Counted from the stretch's first letter, positions 31,222 to 40,610 are shown. The stretch is DNA of 64,000 bases from Klebsiella oxytoca NBRC 105695 (GCF_001598695.1 NZ_BCZK01000002.1:310001-374000); one strand, 5' to 3'. Notes: a model not told the origin generated them from the letters alone. Translations and numbers: made by a program.

Positions 31222-31990
31222 TATTACCAATGAGTCGCTGGCGTTATCTATGGTTCTGGTACTGGTAGCGATCGTGGTTAGCTACCGGGAAAAGCTGGCG
31301 CTGGAAAAAGAGATTATCTGGAGCATTTGTCGGGCAATAGTGCAGCTGATTATTGTCGGCTATGTGCTGAAATATATCTTTAACGTTAATCACGCCGTGC
31401 TGACGCTGCTGATGGTGCTGTTTATCTGCTTTAACGCCGCGTGGAATGCGAAAAAGCGTAGCAAATATATCGACAAAGCCTTTGTCTCCTCGTTTATCGC
31501 GATAACGACCGGCGCTGGGTTAACCCTGGCGGTGCTGGTTGTTTCCGGATCGATTGCTTTTGTGCCGATGCAGGTGATTCCGATTGCCGGGATGGTAGCC
31601 GGCAACGCGATGGTGGCGGTTGGACTTTGCTACAACAATATGGGGCAGCGTTTTAGCAGCGAGCAGCAGCAGATTCAGGAAAAGCTGAGCCTGGGCGCAA
31701 CGCCGAAGATGGCGTCTGCAAGGCTTATACGCGATAGCATTCGCGCCGCGCTGATCCCAACGGTAGATTCGGCGAAAACGGTGGGGCTGGTGAGCCTGCC
31801 GGGGATGATGTCGGGGCTGATTTTCGCCGGGATTGATCCGGTAAAAGCGATTAAGTATCAGATTATGGTGACGTTTATGCTGCTATCGACCGCCAGCCTG
31901 TCAACGATCATCGCCGGGTATCTGACCTATCGGAAGTTCTTCAATGCGCGCCATCAACTGGTGGTGACGCAGCTGAAAAAACGCGCGTGA
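31208..31990 (+). CDS. fetB: ABC transporter permease FetB (YbbM)
   Basis: Membrane half of the FetAB transporter (UPF0014 family). The product is 260 aa (E. coli 259). It has about seven hydrophobic segments. The conserved family stretch VIPIAGMVAGNAMVAVGLCYNNM is at about 123-145, and SAKTVGLVSLPGMMSGLIFAGIDPVKAIKYQIMVTFMLL at about 187-225. It overlaps fetA by 14 nt, consistent with coupled translation. Two REP units lie between its stop and the convergent cnoX. Confidence 0.96.
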   Translation: MNGHNITNESLALSMVLVLVAIVVSYREKLALEKEIIWSICRAIVQLIIVGYVLKYIFNVNHAVLTLLMVLFICFNAAWNAKKRSKYIDKAFVSSFIAITTGAGLTLAVLVVSGSIAFVPMQVIPIAGMVAGNAMVAVGLCYNNMGQRFSSEQQQIQEKLSLGATPKMASARLIRDSIRAALIPTVDSAKTVGLVSLPGMMSGLIFAGIDPVKAIKYQIMVTFMLLSTASLSTIIAGYLTYRKFFNARHQLVVTQLKKRA

Positions 31991-31998
31991 GATTTTTT

Positions 31999-32083
31999 CC
32001 CGGATGCGGCGCTGAACGCGCCTGTCCGGGCCACGAGAACAGCCATCCTGTAGCCCGGCTACGCGCAGCGCGAGCCGGGTGAT
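31999..32083. repeat. REP pair between fetB and cnoX
   Basis: Two inverted units: CCCGGATGCGGCG...CCTGTCCGGG (31999-32030) and GTAGCCCGGCTACGCG...CGAGCCGGGTGAT (32050-32083), arranged as in a BIME, between convergent genes. Confidence 0.8.
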
Positions 32084-32088
32084 TATCA

Positions 32089-32943
32089 TTAATAAAGCAG
32101 AGAATAGAGCTGGCGTCGGTACTTCGCGGCCAGCGCGTCGCCGGTGCCGAGTGCGGAAAGGATCTCTTGCAGCAGTTTGCGAACCTCGCCGTTTCCGGCG
32201 CCTAAATCTTTTTGCAGATGGCTGAACAGCAGCGCCAGGGCTTCTTCGTTACGCCCCACCTGATGCAGCTGTAATGCCAGCTGGGAGGCCAGCGCCGCAT
32301 CTTCCGGGTTCTGCTCAACCTGCTGCTGCAGCTGCTGAATTTCCGGCGTGTCGGCGGCTTTTTTCAGCAGCTCGATCTGCGCCACCAGCCCCTGATAGCG
32401 GGTATCCTGATCCTGCAGCGGCACGGTTTTCAGTACCGTTTCCGCTTCATCGGAACGATGGAGGGCAATCAGCGTTTCCGCCAGCAGCAGGCCGATCTGG
32501 CTCTCCTGATTCGACATCTGCCAGGCGTCTTTCAGCAGCGGCAGCGCTTCGGCGTAGTTCTCTTCCTCCATCAGCGCCAGCGCCTGCTGCGCTTTGAGCT
32601 CCTCTTCACGTGGCAGGAACTTATCCAGCAGCGCGCGAACCGCTTCTTCCGGCTGCGGGCCTTCGAAGCCGTCGACCGGCTGACCGTTCTGGAACAGGTA
32701 AACCGTAGGGATAGCGCGCAGGCCAAACTGCGAAGCCAGCATTTGTTCGGCATCGCAGTCAACTTTAGCGAGGGTAAACAGGCCGTTGTACTGGGTGGCG
32801 AGGCTCTCCAGTACCGGCGTCAGCTGCTCGCAATGCTGGCTGCGCGCGGACCAGAAATAAAACAGCACCGGCGTTGTCGCGGATTGCTGCAGCGTCTGGT
32901 GTAGATTAGCTTCGGTAATATTGACGATATTCTGTGCGGACAT
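32089..32943 (-). CDS. cnoX: Chaperedoxin CnoX (YbbN)
   Basis: Thioredoxin-TPR protein that holds unfolded proteins after hypochlorite stress, protects them from over-oxidation and hands them to DnaK or GroEL. The start [14 protein letters not shown] at 32943 gives 284 aa, as in E. coli. The thioredoxin domain (about 1-110) has SQHC (35-38) in place of the WCGPC active site, so only Cys38 remains, as in E. coli CnoX; Cys63 (DCDAEQ) is also kept. TPR-like helices fill 115-284. It lies upstream of ybbO in the same direction, downstream of convergent fetB. Confidence 0.96.
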   Translation of the reverse strand: MSAQNIVNITEANLHQTLQQSATTPVLFYFWSARSQHCEQLTPVLESLATQYNGLFTLAKVDCDAEQMLASQFGLRAIPTVYLFQNGQPVDGFEGPQPEEAVRALLDKFLPREEELKAQQALALMEEENYAEALPLLKDAWQMSNQESQIGLLLAETLIALHRSDEAETVLKTVPLQDQDTRYQGLVAQIELLKKAADTPEIQQLQQQVEQNPEDAALASQLALQLHQVGRNEEALALLFSHLQKDLGAGNGEVRKLLQEILSALGTGDALAAKYRRQLYSLLY

Positions 32944-33004
32944 GAGCAAGTCTCTTTAATCGATATTTGTATAGATATATGGGGACGGCGGCAGGTGCTT
33001 CAAC

Positions 33005-33814
33005 TCAGCCCTGGATAATTTTGTCCATCGCGCGGGTCGGCAGCAGCCGCTTAAGCAAGGCGACCGCGTGCGTCACCAGGGTTACCGGATAGCGTAGTTT
33101 CGGTTTATCGCTGACAAAAGCGTGACGCACTTTTTCCACCACCGCTTCCGGTCCGAGCGTGAAGCGGGCGGCGATACCGGGATTTTCCACCGGCTTATCG
33201 GCCTGAGTCTGGTTGACATTGTTGGTGAAGCGGGTGCGGATGGGGCCCGGCTCAATCAGGCTGACCTTAATGCCGCTGTGGCGCAGCTCCATACGCAGCG
33301 CATCGGACCAGGCTTCCAGCGCATATTTGCTGGCGGCATAGGCGCCGCGGCCCGGGCTGGAGATAATCCCCATAACCGATGAGGTCATCACGATACGCCC
33401 TTCTCCGTGCGGCTCCATGGCCGGAAGCAGTAGCATCGTTAGCTGATGAGCGCCAAAAAAGTTGGCGGAAAACTGCTGCTCCATCTGCCGGCGGCTGACG
33501 GTCGGCAGCGGGCCGTAGACGCCGTAGCCCGCGTTGTTAAACAGGCCGTACAGACGGTTGTCGGTCAGGGCAATCACCTCGGCGGCGGCACGTTCAACGC
33601 TCTGCGGATCGTCAAGATCCAGCAACACACCGGTCAGCCCCAGCGCCTGCATCCGTGCGACATCTTCCGCTTTGCGGCAGGCGGCCAGCACGTTAAAGCC
33701 CTGGCGCTTTAAATCCAGGGCGCTTTCAAGACCAATTCCGCTGGAACATCCTGTAACTAAAACCGATTTTTGCATAACTTTACCTGCAAATGACTCGCTG
33801 TTATCAGGAGTCAT
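33005..33814 (-). CDS. ybbO: Short-chain dehydrogenase/reductase YbbO
   Basis: NADP-type SDR; E. coli YbbO reduces fatty and aromatic aldehydes in vitro. From 33814 it is 269 aa, the E. coli annotated length, and its first codons overlap the end of tesA by 11 nt. An alternative start MQKSVLVTG at 33775 (256 aa) has the better ribosome-binding site (CAGGTAAAG) and begins right at the Rossmann strand, so the true N-terminus is open. The cofactor motif TGCSSGIG, NNAGYGVYG, and the catalytic YAASK (with upstream Ser in MTSSVMG) are all present. Confidence 0.94.
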   Translation of the reverse strand: MTPDNSESFAGKVMQKSVLVTGCSSGIGLESALDLKRQGFNVLAACRKAEDVARMQALGLTGVLLDLDDPQSVERAAAEVIALTDNRLYGLFNNAGYGVYGPLPTVSRRQMEQQFSANFFGAHQLTMLLLPAMEPHGEGRIVMTSSVMGIISSPGRGAYAASKYALEAWSDALRMELRHSGIKVSLIEPGPIRTRFTNNVNQTQADKPVENPGIAARFTLGPEAVVEKVRHAFVSDKPKLRYPVTLVTHAVALLKRLLPTRAMDKIIQG

Positions 33815-34430
33815 GATTAACTAAGGGAGCCAGGCGCGTCGCCATCCAGTCGGCAATAAACGGCTGAGCGTCGCGATTCGGGTGAATTCCATCATCCTGC
33901 ATCCACTGCGGTTTCAGATAAACCTCTTCCATAAAAAAGGGCAGCAGAGGAATATCAAACTCTTTGGCCAGTGCCGGATAAATAGCGCTAAAGGCTTCAT
34001 TATAACGGCGGCCATAGTTGGCGGGCAGGCGAATTTGCATCAGTAGCGGCTGGGCGTCCGCCGCTTTGATATGCTCAATAATGGTACGCAGCGTCTGTTC
34101 CGTCTGCTGAGGCGGGAAACCGCGCAGCCCGTCATTACCGCCGAGCTCAACCAGCACCCAGCGCGGCTGATGCTGCTTAAGCAGGGCCGGCAGCCTTGCC
34201 AGCCCCTGCTGCGAGGTATCGCCGCTGATACTGGCGTTAACTACCGGCGTTTTTGTCTGCCACTTATCGTTTAGCAGCGCAGGCCAGGCGGTATTGCCTG
34301 CCATACGATAACCGGCGCTCAGACTGTCGCCGAGAACCAACAGCGTGTCGGCCGCCATGGCGCGGCAGGTAAACAGGACCAGAAACAGGAAAGGCAAATG
34401 CCAGCGGAAAACATACTTGAAGTTCATCAT
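33804..34430 (-). CDS. tesA: Periplasmic thioesterase I / lysophospholipase L1
   Basis: Multifunctional SGNH hydrolase with thioesterase, lysophospholipase and protease-I activities. The start at 34430 gives 208 aa, equal to E. coli. The signal peptide is residues 1-26 (ends AMA). The catalytic Ser36 lies in GDSLSAG, and Asp180 and His183 in DDGIHP; GGNDGLRG supplies the oxyanion Asn. The open frame continues upstream to 35012 but that part is the shadow of ybbA. The first 33 nt overlap the divergent ybbA start, and the last 11 nt overlap ybbO. Confidence 0.97.
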   Translation of the reverse strand: MMNFKYVFRWHLPFLFLVLFTCRAMAADTLLVLGDSLSAGYRMAGNTAWPALLNDKWQTKTPVVNASISGDTSQQGLARLPALLKQHQPRWVLVELGGNDGLRGFPPQQTEQTLRTIIEHIKAADAQPLLMQIRLPANYGRRYNEAFSAIYPALAKEFDIPLLPFFMEEVYLKPQWMQDDGIHPNRDAQPFIADWMATRLAPLVNHDS

Positions 34431-35084
34431 CTTAAGAAATCCGTCGGTCAGGGTGAGCATCAGCTTTCCATCCTTACCGGAGTTGAGCTGGTTGTCAAAC
34501 AGGGGCAGACCATCGCCCTGATTGGCGAGTCGGGGTCCGGTAAATCGACGCTGCTGGCGATCCTCGCCGGGCTGGACGATGGCAGCAGCGGGGAGGTTTC
34601 GCTGCTCGGACAACCGCTGCACCAGATGGACGAAGAGGCGCGGGCGAAGCTGCGCGCTAAGCACGTCGGCTTTGTGTTTCAATCTTTTATGCTGATACCC
34701 ACCCTCAATGCGCTGGAAAATGTCGAGCTTCCGGCGCTGCTGCGCGGCGAAAGCGATAGCCAGAGCCGCGGCAGCGCCCGGGCACTGCTGGAGCAACTGG
34801 GGCTGGGTAAGCGCCTGCATCATCTGCCGGTACAGCTTTCCGGCGGCGAGCAGCAGCGGGTCGCGCTGGCGCGCGCGTTCAACGGCCGCCCGGAGCTGCT
34901 GTTTGCCGATGAACCCACCGGCAATCTCGACCGTCACACCGGGGATAAAATCGCTGACCTGCTGTTTTCGCTGAACCGCGAGCACGGCACCACGCTGATC
35001 CTCGTCACCCACGATCCGCTGCTGGCGGCGCGCTGCGACCGACGGCTGCGGCTGGTTGATGGCCAGCTGCGGGAGGAAGCATGA
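34398..35084 (+). CDS. ybbA: ABC transporter ATPase YbbA
   Basis: ATPase partner of YbbP in a MacB/LolD-type mechanotransmission ABC system; the substrate is not established. Its genomic pairing with the hydrolase tesA has led to proposals about lipid or toxic-metabolite extraction. The product is 228 aa, as in E. coli. Walker [10 protein letters not shown] is at about 43-51, [16 protein letters not shown] has the Q-loop, and signature LSGGEQQRV, Walker [13 protein letters not shown] and H-loop VTHD follow. It starts inside tesA on the opposite strand and overlaps ybbP by ATGA (35081-35084). Confidence 0.96.
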   Translation: MPAENILEVHHLKKSVGQGEHQLSILTGVELVVKQGQTIALIGESGSGKSTLLAILAGLDDGSSGEVSLLGQPLHQMDEEARAKLRAKHVGFVFQSFMLIPTLNALENVELPALLRGESDSQSRGSARALLEQLGLGKRLHHLPVQLSGGEQQRVALARAFNGRPELLFADEPTGNLDRHTGDKIADLLFSLNREHGTTLILVTHDPLLAARCDRRLRLVDGQLREEA

Positions 35085-37498
35085 TTGCCCGCTGGTTCTG
35101 GCGCGAATGGCGCTCGCCGTCGCTGCTGATCGTCTGGCTGGCGCTGAGCCTGGCGGTGGCCTGCGTGCTGGCGCTGGGCTCGATAAGCGACCGCATGGAG
35201 AAAGGACTTAGCCAGCAAAGCCGGGAATTTATGGCCGGCGACCGCACGCTGCGCAGTTCGCGCGACGTCCCTGGCGCATGGATTGATGAAGCGCGCCGCC
35301 TTGGTTTAACCGTCGGCGAGCAGCTGAGCTTTGCCACCATGACGTTTTCCGGCGATACGCCGCAGCTGGCGGATGTCAAAGCGGTTGACGACACCTATCC
35401 GCTATATGGCCAGCTGCAAACTCAGCCGCCCGGACTGAAGCCGCACGCCGGCACCGTGCTGCTGGCGCCGCGATTAATGGCGCTGCTGAATCTGAAAACC
35501 GGCGACACCATCGACGTGGGCGACGCCACGCTGCGCATTGCCGGCGAGGTAATACAGGAGCCGGATGCCGGTTTTAATCCTTTCCAGATGGCGCCGCGGC
35601 TGATGATGAACACCGCCGATGTGGCGAAAACCGGCGCGGTGCAGCCCGGGAGCCGCGTCTCCTGGCGCTATAAGTATGCCGGAACCCCGCAGCAGCTGGC
35701 GGACTACGAAAAGTGGCTGCTGCCGAAGCTGGGGCCTGAGCACCGCTGGATTGGCATAGAGCAGGACGACAGCGCGCTGGGTAAATCGCTGCAACGTTCG
35801 CAGCAGTTTTTGCTGCTGTCGGCGCTGTTAACGCTGCTGTTAGCGGTCGCCGCGGTGGCGGTGGCGATGAGCCATTACTGCCGCAGTCGTTACGATCTGG
35901 TGGCGATCCTCAAAACCCTCGGCGCCGGACGGGAGCAGCTGCGCAAACTGATTGTCGGCCAGTGGTTGATGCTGCTGGCGCTGGCGGTGGTCGCCGGCGG
36001 GGCGATGGGCGTCGGGCTGGAGCATATTCTGCTGGCGATGCTTAAGCCGGTGCTCCCGGCGGCGCTGCCGGCGGCGAGCGGCTGGCCGTGGCTGTGGGCG
36101 ATCGGCGCGATGGTGGTGATTTCCCTGCTGGTCGGGCTGCGTCCTTATAGACTGCTGCTGGCGACGCTGCCGCTGCGGGTGCTGCGCCAGGACGTCGTCG
36201 CCAACGTCTGGCCGCTGAAGCTCTACATCCCGATCGTGTGCGCGGTGGTGGTGACGCTGCTGGCGCTGCTGATGGGCGGCAGCCCCCTGCTGTGGGCGGT
36301 TCTGGCGGGTGCCGTAGTGCTGGCGCTGCTGTGCGGCCTGGCGGGATGGGGCGTCCTGTGGTTACTGAAGCGTTTGACGTTAAAAGCGCTGCCGCTGCGC
36401 CTGGCGGTGAACCGTCTGCTGCGCCAGCCGTGGTCGACCCTGAGCCAGCTGGCGGCCTTTTCGCTGTCGTTTATGCTGCTGGCTCTGCTGCTGGTGCTGC
36501 GCGGCGATCTGCTTGACCGCTGGCAGCAGCAGCTGCCTCCAGAAAGTCCTAACTATTTCCTGATTAACATCGCACCGGAGCAGGTGGTGCCGGTAAAAAC
36601 CTTCCTCGCCGAGCATCAGACCCGCGCCACCGAGTTCTATCCCATCGTGCGCGCCCGCCTGACGCAAATTAACGGCCAGGCAACGGAGGGCAATAAAGAT
36701 GAAGCCCTGAACCGGGAGCTTAACCTCACCTGGAGCCGCGAGCGTCCGGATCATAATCCGCTGGTTGCCGGTAGCTGGCCGCCAAAAGCGGGTGAGGTGT
36801 CGATTGAAGAGGGGCTGGCGCAGCGTCTGGGCGTCAAGCTCGGCGATAGCGTGACCTTTACCGGGGATACTCAGGACTTTAGCGCGAAGGTGTCCAGCGT
36901 GCGTAAAGTCGACTGGGAAAGTCTGCGGCCGAACTTCTTCTTTATCTTCCCGCAGGGGGCGCTCGACGGCCAGCCGCAAAGCTGGCTGACCAGCTTCCGC
37001 TGGGATAATGGCAACGGGATGCTCACGCAGCTCAACCGCGAATTCCCCACCGTCAGCCTGCTGGATATCGGCGCGATTTTGCAGCAGATTGGCCAGGTGC
37101 TGACCCAGGTGAGCCGCGCGCTTGAGGTGATGGTGATTCTGGTCACCGCCTGCGGCGTTTTACTGCTGCTGGCGCAGGTGCAGGTCGGGATGCGTCAGCG
37201 TTACCAGGAGCTGGTGGTCTGGCGCACGCTGGGTGCCGGTAAGTCTCTGCTGCGCACCACGCTGTGGGCGGAGTTCGCGCTGCTGGGCGTGGTATCCGGC
37301 GTCGTGGCGGCGATTGGTGCAGAGGTTGCGCTGGCGCTGCTGCAAAGCAAAATCTTTGACTTCCCGTGGTCTCCGGACTGGCGCCTGTGGGTGATGCTGC
37401 CGCTGTGCGGGGCGATACTGCTGTCGCTGTGCGGCGGCTGGCTGGGGCTGCGTCTGCTGAAAGGTAAAGCGCTGTTCCGCCAGTTTAGCCAGGGATAG
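35081..37498 (+). CDS. ybbP: FtsX-like ABC permease YbbP
   Basis: Large inner-membrane permease that pairs with YbbA. The product is 805 aa (E. coli 804). The architecture is N-terminal helix, periplasmic domain (about 45-245), a cluster of membrane helices (about 250-480 in two FtsX-like groups), a second periplasmic domain (about 490-675), and a last FtsX block of three helices (about 680-800). This is the 10-helix layout of the family. FtsX motifs such as LKTLGAGREQLRKLIVGQW and WRTLGAGKSLLRTTLWAEF occur once in each half. Translationally coupled to ybbA. A three-unit REP cluster follows. Confidence 0.95.
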   Translation: MIARWFWREWRSPSLLIVWLALSLAVACVLALGSISDRMEKGLSQQSREFMAGDRTLRSSRDVPGAWIDEARRLGLTVGEQLSFATMTFSGDTPQLADVKAVDDTYPLYGQLQTQPPGLKPHAGTVLLAPRLMALLNLKTGDTIDVGDATLRIAGEVIQEPDAGFNPFQMAPRLMMNTADVAKTGAVQPGSRVSWRYKYAGTPQQLADYEKWLLPKLGPEHRWIGIEQDDSALGKSLQRSQQFLLLSALLTLLLAVAAVAVAMSHYCRSRYDLVAILKTLGAGREQLRKLIVGQWLMLLALAVVAGGAMGVGLEHILLAMLKPVLPAALPAASGWPWLWAIGAMVVISLLVGLRPYRLLLATLPLRVLRQDVVANVWPLKLYIPIVCAVVVTLLALLMGGSPLLWAVLAGAVVLALLCGLAGWGVLWLLKRLTLKALPLRLAVNRLLRQPWSTLSQLAAFSLSFMLLALLLVLRGDLLDRWQQQLPPESPNYFLINIAPEQVVPVKTFLAEHQTRATEFYPIVRARLTQINGQATEGNKDEALNRELNLTWSRERPDHNPLVAGSWPPKAGEVSIEEGLAQRLGVKLGDSVTFTGDTQDFSAKVSSVRKVDWESLRPNFFFIFPQGALDGQPQSWLTSFRWDNGNGMLTQLNREFPTVSLLDIGAILQQIGQVLTQVSRALEVMVILVTACGVLLLLAQVQVGMRQRYQELVVWRTLGAGKSLLRTTLWAEFALLGVVSGVVAAIGAEVALALLQSKIFDFPWSPDWRLWVMLPLCGAILLSLCGGWLGLRLLKGKALFRQFSQG

Positions 37499-37510
37499 AG
37501 TGAGTTATAT

Positions 37511-37635
37511 AGCCCGGGTAAGGCGTCAGCCGCAACCCGGGGTTTTCACCCGGCTCGCGCTGCGCTTAGCCGGGCTACCGTTTCTCAGCCGTCTGCGGGA
37601 AAGTCGCCCGGGTAAGGCGATAGCCGCAACCCGGG
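37511..37635. repeat. Three-unit REP cluster between ybbP and YdhR-like gene
   Basis: Units at 37511-37542 (AGCCCGGGTAAGGCG...CAACCCGGGG), 37548-37579 (inverted: ACCCGGCTCGCG...AGCCGGGCTACC) and 37606-37635 (GCCCGGGTAAGGCG...CAACCCGGG). The alternating orientation is that of a BIME. Confidence 0.85.
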
Positions 37636-37665
37636 AGGGCTTCGGGCCACGGATGCGAGTTGCTA

Positions 37666-37971
37666 TTACAAATGGCCGTGGTTCAGCGCGGTGAGCGGCT
37701 CATTAACGTCGAAAACTTTACAGATAACCTCGTTTACGCCAAGCGATTTGAGGCGCGCGGTGTGCTTGTTGAGGTAAGCGAGCGCAGTTTCTTCATTCTC
37801 AAAAAGGTAGATCCCGCCCGCTTCCTGATTTTTTTCGTTTTCTGTCCAGACCTTCCAGATAAACCCTGGTTCCTGATTGATGGACTCGGCCAGCTCCACG
37901 AGCTGACGGGACATCTCGCTGCCGAAGGGACCGTTAAAAGCAAAGTGCAGCTGCAGTAGTTTTTTCGACAT
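37666..37971 (-). CDS. YdhR-like putative monooxygenase (ferredoxin-like fold)
   Basis: A 101-aa protein, the same length as E. coli YdhR, which it resembles closely: [13 protein letters not shown] (5-17), [31 protein letters not shown] (about 27-57) and [11 protein letters not shown]...KVFDVNEPL. YdhR belongs to the dimeric alpha-beta-barrel monooxygenase group with no proven substrate. The start at 37971 has GGAGGAAAT directly upstream. In E. coli ydhR lies elsewhere on the chromosome, so this copy is either relocated or a paralogue. It diverges from the porin over 209 bp. Confidence 0.9.
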   Translation of the reverse strand: MSKKLLQLHFAFNGPFGSEMSRQLVELAESINQEPGFIWKVWTENEKNQEAGGIYLFENEETALAYLNKHTARLKSLGVNEVICKVFDVNEPLTALNHGHL

Positions 37972-38068
37972 ATTTCCTCCATGGATGATGTTTGCGCGGT
38001 AATAGACCATTTTAATGACATGGCGATGAAAAGATAACCACAGATTCTTTAAGGGCACAAAATGATAA

Positions 38069-38111
38069 GTTGCTGATTTTTAACCGCACAAAACATTAAA
38101 AACTCAGCAAC
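38069..38111. promoter_or_regulatory. Long inverted repeat upstream of the porin
   Basis: Arms GTTGCTGATTTTTAA (38069-38083) and TTAAAAACTCAGCAAC (38096-38111) pair over 15 bp with one bulged C and a 12-nt loop. It lies 69 bp upstream of the porin ATG and 97 bp from the divergent YdhR-like start. It could be an operator, a leader hairpin or a terminator. Confidence 0.5.
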
Positions 38112-38180
38112 ACGCCATACTCAATCGCAGTTAATATTCAGCTGGAAAATATAAGGTTGCTTATTAATCAAGGAAAAAGT

Positions 38181-39326
38181 ATGGCACATAAAATAAAAGC
38201 GCTGGCGATAACGATCGGCGCAGCCCTGGCGTTAACCTCTTTTGCATCCCAGGCGGAAATTACGCTTTTAAAACAAGATCCGCAGGCGGGCGATCCGTTA
38301 AGCCGGCTTAATTTTACCGTCGGCGGGAGTATCCGTCCCCAGTTCAACATGATGTCCGGCGATGGCGACAAAGGCTCATATAAACGTAACGGTTTCGATG
38401 GCGGAACCCGTTTCCGCTTCGCGGCCGACTACTATCTGTTTGATGATATTAGCTGGATCAGCTATTACGAGCTGGGCGTCAATATTCCGGCACTTTTCGA
38501 CTGGGATAACCACTATGCCGAAGTCGCGAATAACACCAGCCGCCGTATGCTCTATACCGGCCTGAAAAGCGATATCTGGGGGACGTTAACCTACGGTCAG
38601 CAGAACAGCGTTTATTACGACGTGGTCGGGGTAAAAACCGATATCTGGGATTATGACATGATTGGCCAGGCGCCGGGTAACGGCATTAACGGCGACTACG
38701 ATGGCTCCTATCGCTCACGTAATATGCTGAAATATAAGAAAACCGTTGGCGATGTCGATCTCTATGCCTCTTATCTGTTTGAGGACAGCGAATATCTGCC
38801 GGGTAACGGTCTGCGCTATAAACGTAAAGGCGGCGGTTCCATCGGCGCGGATTACCACATTATGAAAGATCTGACCTGGGGCGCCGCGTGGAACTATACC
38901 CGCGCCGATATGCGTAACCCGTCCAGTTCTGACAGCAAATCATACGATCAGAATATCGTCGGTACCGCGCTAAGCTGGACGCCGGATAACTGGACCTTCT
39001 CCTTGGGCGGCGGTTGGTATCAGAACTTCCTGACCACCAAAAAAACCGATGTCCATAACTACTTCGCGGGCGATGCCTGGGGGATTGAGTACTTTGCCGG
39101 TTATAAATTCCCGATTGGTCAGTATGCGGTGAAATCTATTCAGCCATACTTTATGGGCGACCGCCTGCAGTACGTGAACGGCCGCAACTATCAGCGTATC
39201 GATAACGGCGTCGGCGTGAGTTTCCAGCTGGATTATGGTTTCCGCGTTGACTATGAACACGTCTTCACGTCGAGCACCGACAACCTGGGCGATATGAACC
39301 TGGTGCGTCTGCGCTACGACTTCTAA
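38181..39326 (+). CDS. Outer-membrane porin, unassigned specificity
   Basis: A 381-aa outer-membrane beta-barrel protein. The start at 38181 follows AAGGAAAAAGT and leads into a clear signal peptide (KIKALAITIGAALALTSFASQA, cleavage near residue 26). The mature part alternates aromatic and polar residues in beta-strand style and ends with RLRYDF, the terminal Phe signal for BAM insertion. Family-type text includes GGTRFRFAADYYLFDDISWISYYELG and GDVDLYASYLFEDSEYLPG. I cannot name its orthologue; it is not OmpC, OmpF or PhoE. A general or sugar-acid type porin is possible. It is absent here in E. coli K-12. Confidence 0.88.
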   Translation: MAHKIKALAITIGAALALTSFASQAEITLLKQDPQAGDPLSRLNFTVGGSIRPQFNMMSGDGDKGSYKRNGFDGGTRFRFAADYYLFDDISWISYYELGVNIPALFDWDNHYAEVANNTSRRMLYTGLKSDIWGTLTYGQQNSVYYDVVGVKTDIWDYDMIGQAPGNGINGDYDGSYRSRNMLKYKKTVGDVDLYASYLFEDSEYLPGNGLRYKRKGGGSIGADYHIMKDLTWGAAWNYTRADMRNPSSSDSKSYDQNIVGTALSWTPDNWTFSLGGGWYQNFLTTKKTDVHNYFAGDAWGIEYFAGYKFPIGQYAVKSIQPYFMGDRLQYVNGRNYQRIDNGVGVSFQLDYGFRVDYEHVFTSSTDNLGDMNLVRLRYDF

Positions 39327-39338
39327 GCGGTAACCATT

Positions 39339-39428
39339 CCCCGGTGACGCTGCGCTTACCGGGGCTACAGGTTCACCGCCGTCTGCGGACCCGTAGCCCG
39401 GCTAAGGCGTTTACGCCGCAAGCCGGGA
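39339..39428. repeat. REP pair between porin and mnmH
   Basis: Units CCCCGGTGACGCTG...ACCGGGGCTAC (39339-39368) and GTAGCCCGGCTAAGGCG...GCAAGCCGGGA (39393-39428), between convergent genes. Confidence 0.8.
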
Positions 39429-39443
39429 CAAGAGAGGATGTGA

Positions 39444-40526
39444 TTACTCCGCCAGCCAGGCGGCAACTTCCTGCCAGCTGCCGCGGAAAATAATTTTCTC
39501 CGCTTTTTTGCCGAGCTGGTAGCGGTACATCGGATCGTAATACTCATTCAGCAGGGGAACCAGCCAGCTGAAATGCGCTTCGGTGTCGGTGGTTTGCTGC
39601 TGTTCAAGCAGCGCTTCATCAAGCCTGGCGGTGAGCTGGGCAAAACGCTGTAGCCCGAGGCGGCGGCGGATTGCGAACAGGCCATGATGCAGATATTCGC
39701 TATACGCCTGCCAGCCTTGTTCTTCGCCGTAGGCCGCCAGGAAATCGCGATGCATGCGCGCAAAATACTCTTCCCGCAGTCGTTCAAGACGGATAGCAAA
39801 CGGATCTTCCACCACCGCCAGCGGCGACTGCGCCATGCGAAGACGCATACACTCCGGCAGGTGATTGGCGCCGATCATATGCCCCTCATCCTCCAGCACC
39901 CAGCGCGTCTGCTGCCCGGACTTTTTAAGCATCGCCACGGCCAGATGATTTTCAAAGGTAGCCTGCTGATACTGCTCCTGGAGGGTGCGACCGAATGAAG
40001 AGCCGCGGTGATGGGCAAGCCCTTCGAGATCGATACCGTCAGGTTGAGCGCAGACCAGCTGAGTTTTGCCATTGCCGGTACAGCCGCCGATCAGCACGAT
40101 AGGGCGCTGTACCAGCTCTTCGGTAAGCTGTATGGCGGCCTGGCGCAGCGCTTTATAGCCCCCGACGATCAGAGGGTAATCCACGCCAGCTTCTTTCAGC
40201 CACTGCTGGACGATATGCGAACGCTGGCCGCCGCGAGCGCAGCACAGGTAGCCTTCTGGATAACGCGCGCAGGCCTCTTTCCAGGCGGCGAGGCGGCCGG
40301 CGCGAATCTTACCATTCACCAGCTGATGGCCCAGTGCGAGAGCGGCTTCCGGCCCTTGACGCTTATAGCAGGTACCGACGGCAGCGCGCTCGTCATCGTT
40401 CATCAGCGGCAGGTTGATCGCTGCGGGCATGGCGCTTTGCCTGAATTCAACCGGGGCACGTACGTCAATCAGCGGCGTATCGCTGGCAAGAATCTGCCGA
40501 ATATTTTGTGGGACTAATTCCATCAT
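39444..40526 (-). CDS. mnmH: tRNA 2-selenouridine/geranyl-2-thiouridine synthase
   Basis: Replaces sulfur by selenium in 5-methylaminomethyl-2-thiouridine at the wobble position of tRNA Lys/Glu/Gln, using selenophosphate, through a geranylated intermediate. The product is 360 aa (E. coli SelU/YbbB 364). The rhodanese domain (about 10-125) has the active Cys in [11 protein letters not shown] (C96). The P-loop domain has GGCTGNGKT (about 147-155), then [11 protein letters not shown] and [10 protein letters not shown]. The start may be 40526 or 40523 (two adjacent ATGs). It is separated from allS by 84 bp and transcribed in the same direction. Confidence 0.96.
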   Translation of the reverse strand: MMELVPQNIRQILASDTPLIDVRAPVEFRQSAMPAAINLPLMNDDERAAVGTCYKRQGPEAALALGHQLVNGKIRAGRLAAWKEACARYPEGYLCCARGGQRSHIVQQWLKEAGVDYPLIVGGYKALRQAAIQLTEELVQRPIVLIGGCTGNGKTQLVCAQPDGIDLEGLAHHRGSSFGRTLQEQYQQATFENHLAVAMLKKSGQQTRWVLEDEGHMIGANHLPECMRLRMAQSPLAVVEDPFAIRLERLREEYFARMHRDFLAAYGEEQGWQAYSEYLHHGLFAIRRRLGLQRFAQLTARLDEALLEQQQTTDTEAHFSWLVPLLNEYYDPMYRYQLGKKAEKIIFRGSWQEVAAWLAE

Positions 40527-40610
40527 TTAAACCGTTAAGCCATTCAGACGCGTCGCTCGACGCGATAATCCTCCTATTGTACGCGGTGAGCGGCAGGCTG
40601 GATTGATTTT

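Noticed and set aside
34431-35012. Upstream extension of tesA
   Set aside because: The frame stays open across ybbA, but the extension would precede the signal peptide and exceed the family length by 194 residues.
37511-37635. Possible CRISPR-like repeat cluster
   Set aside because: Units are palindromic, alternate in orientation and lack uniform spacers; they are REP elements.
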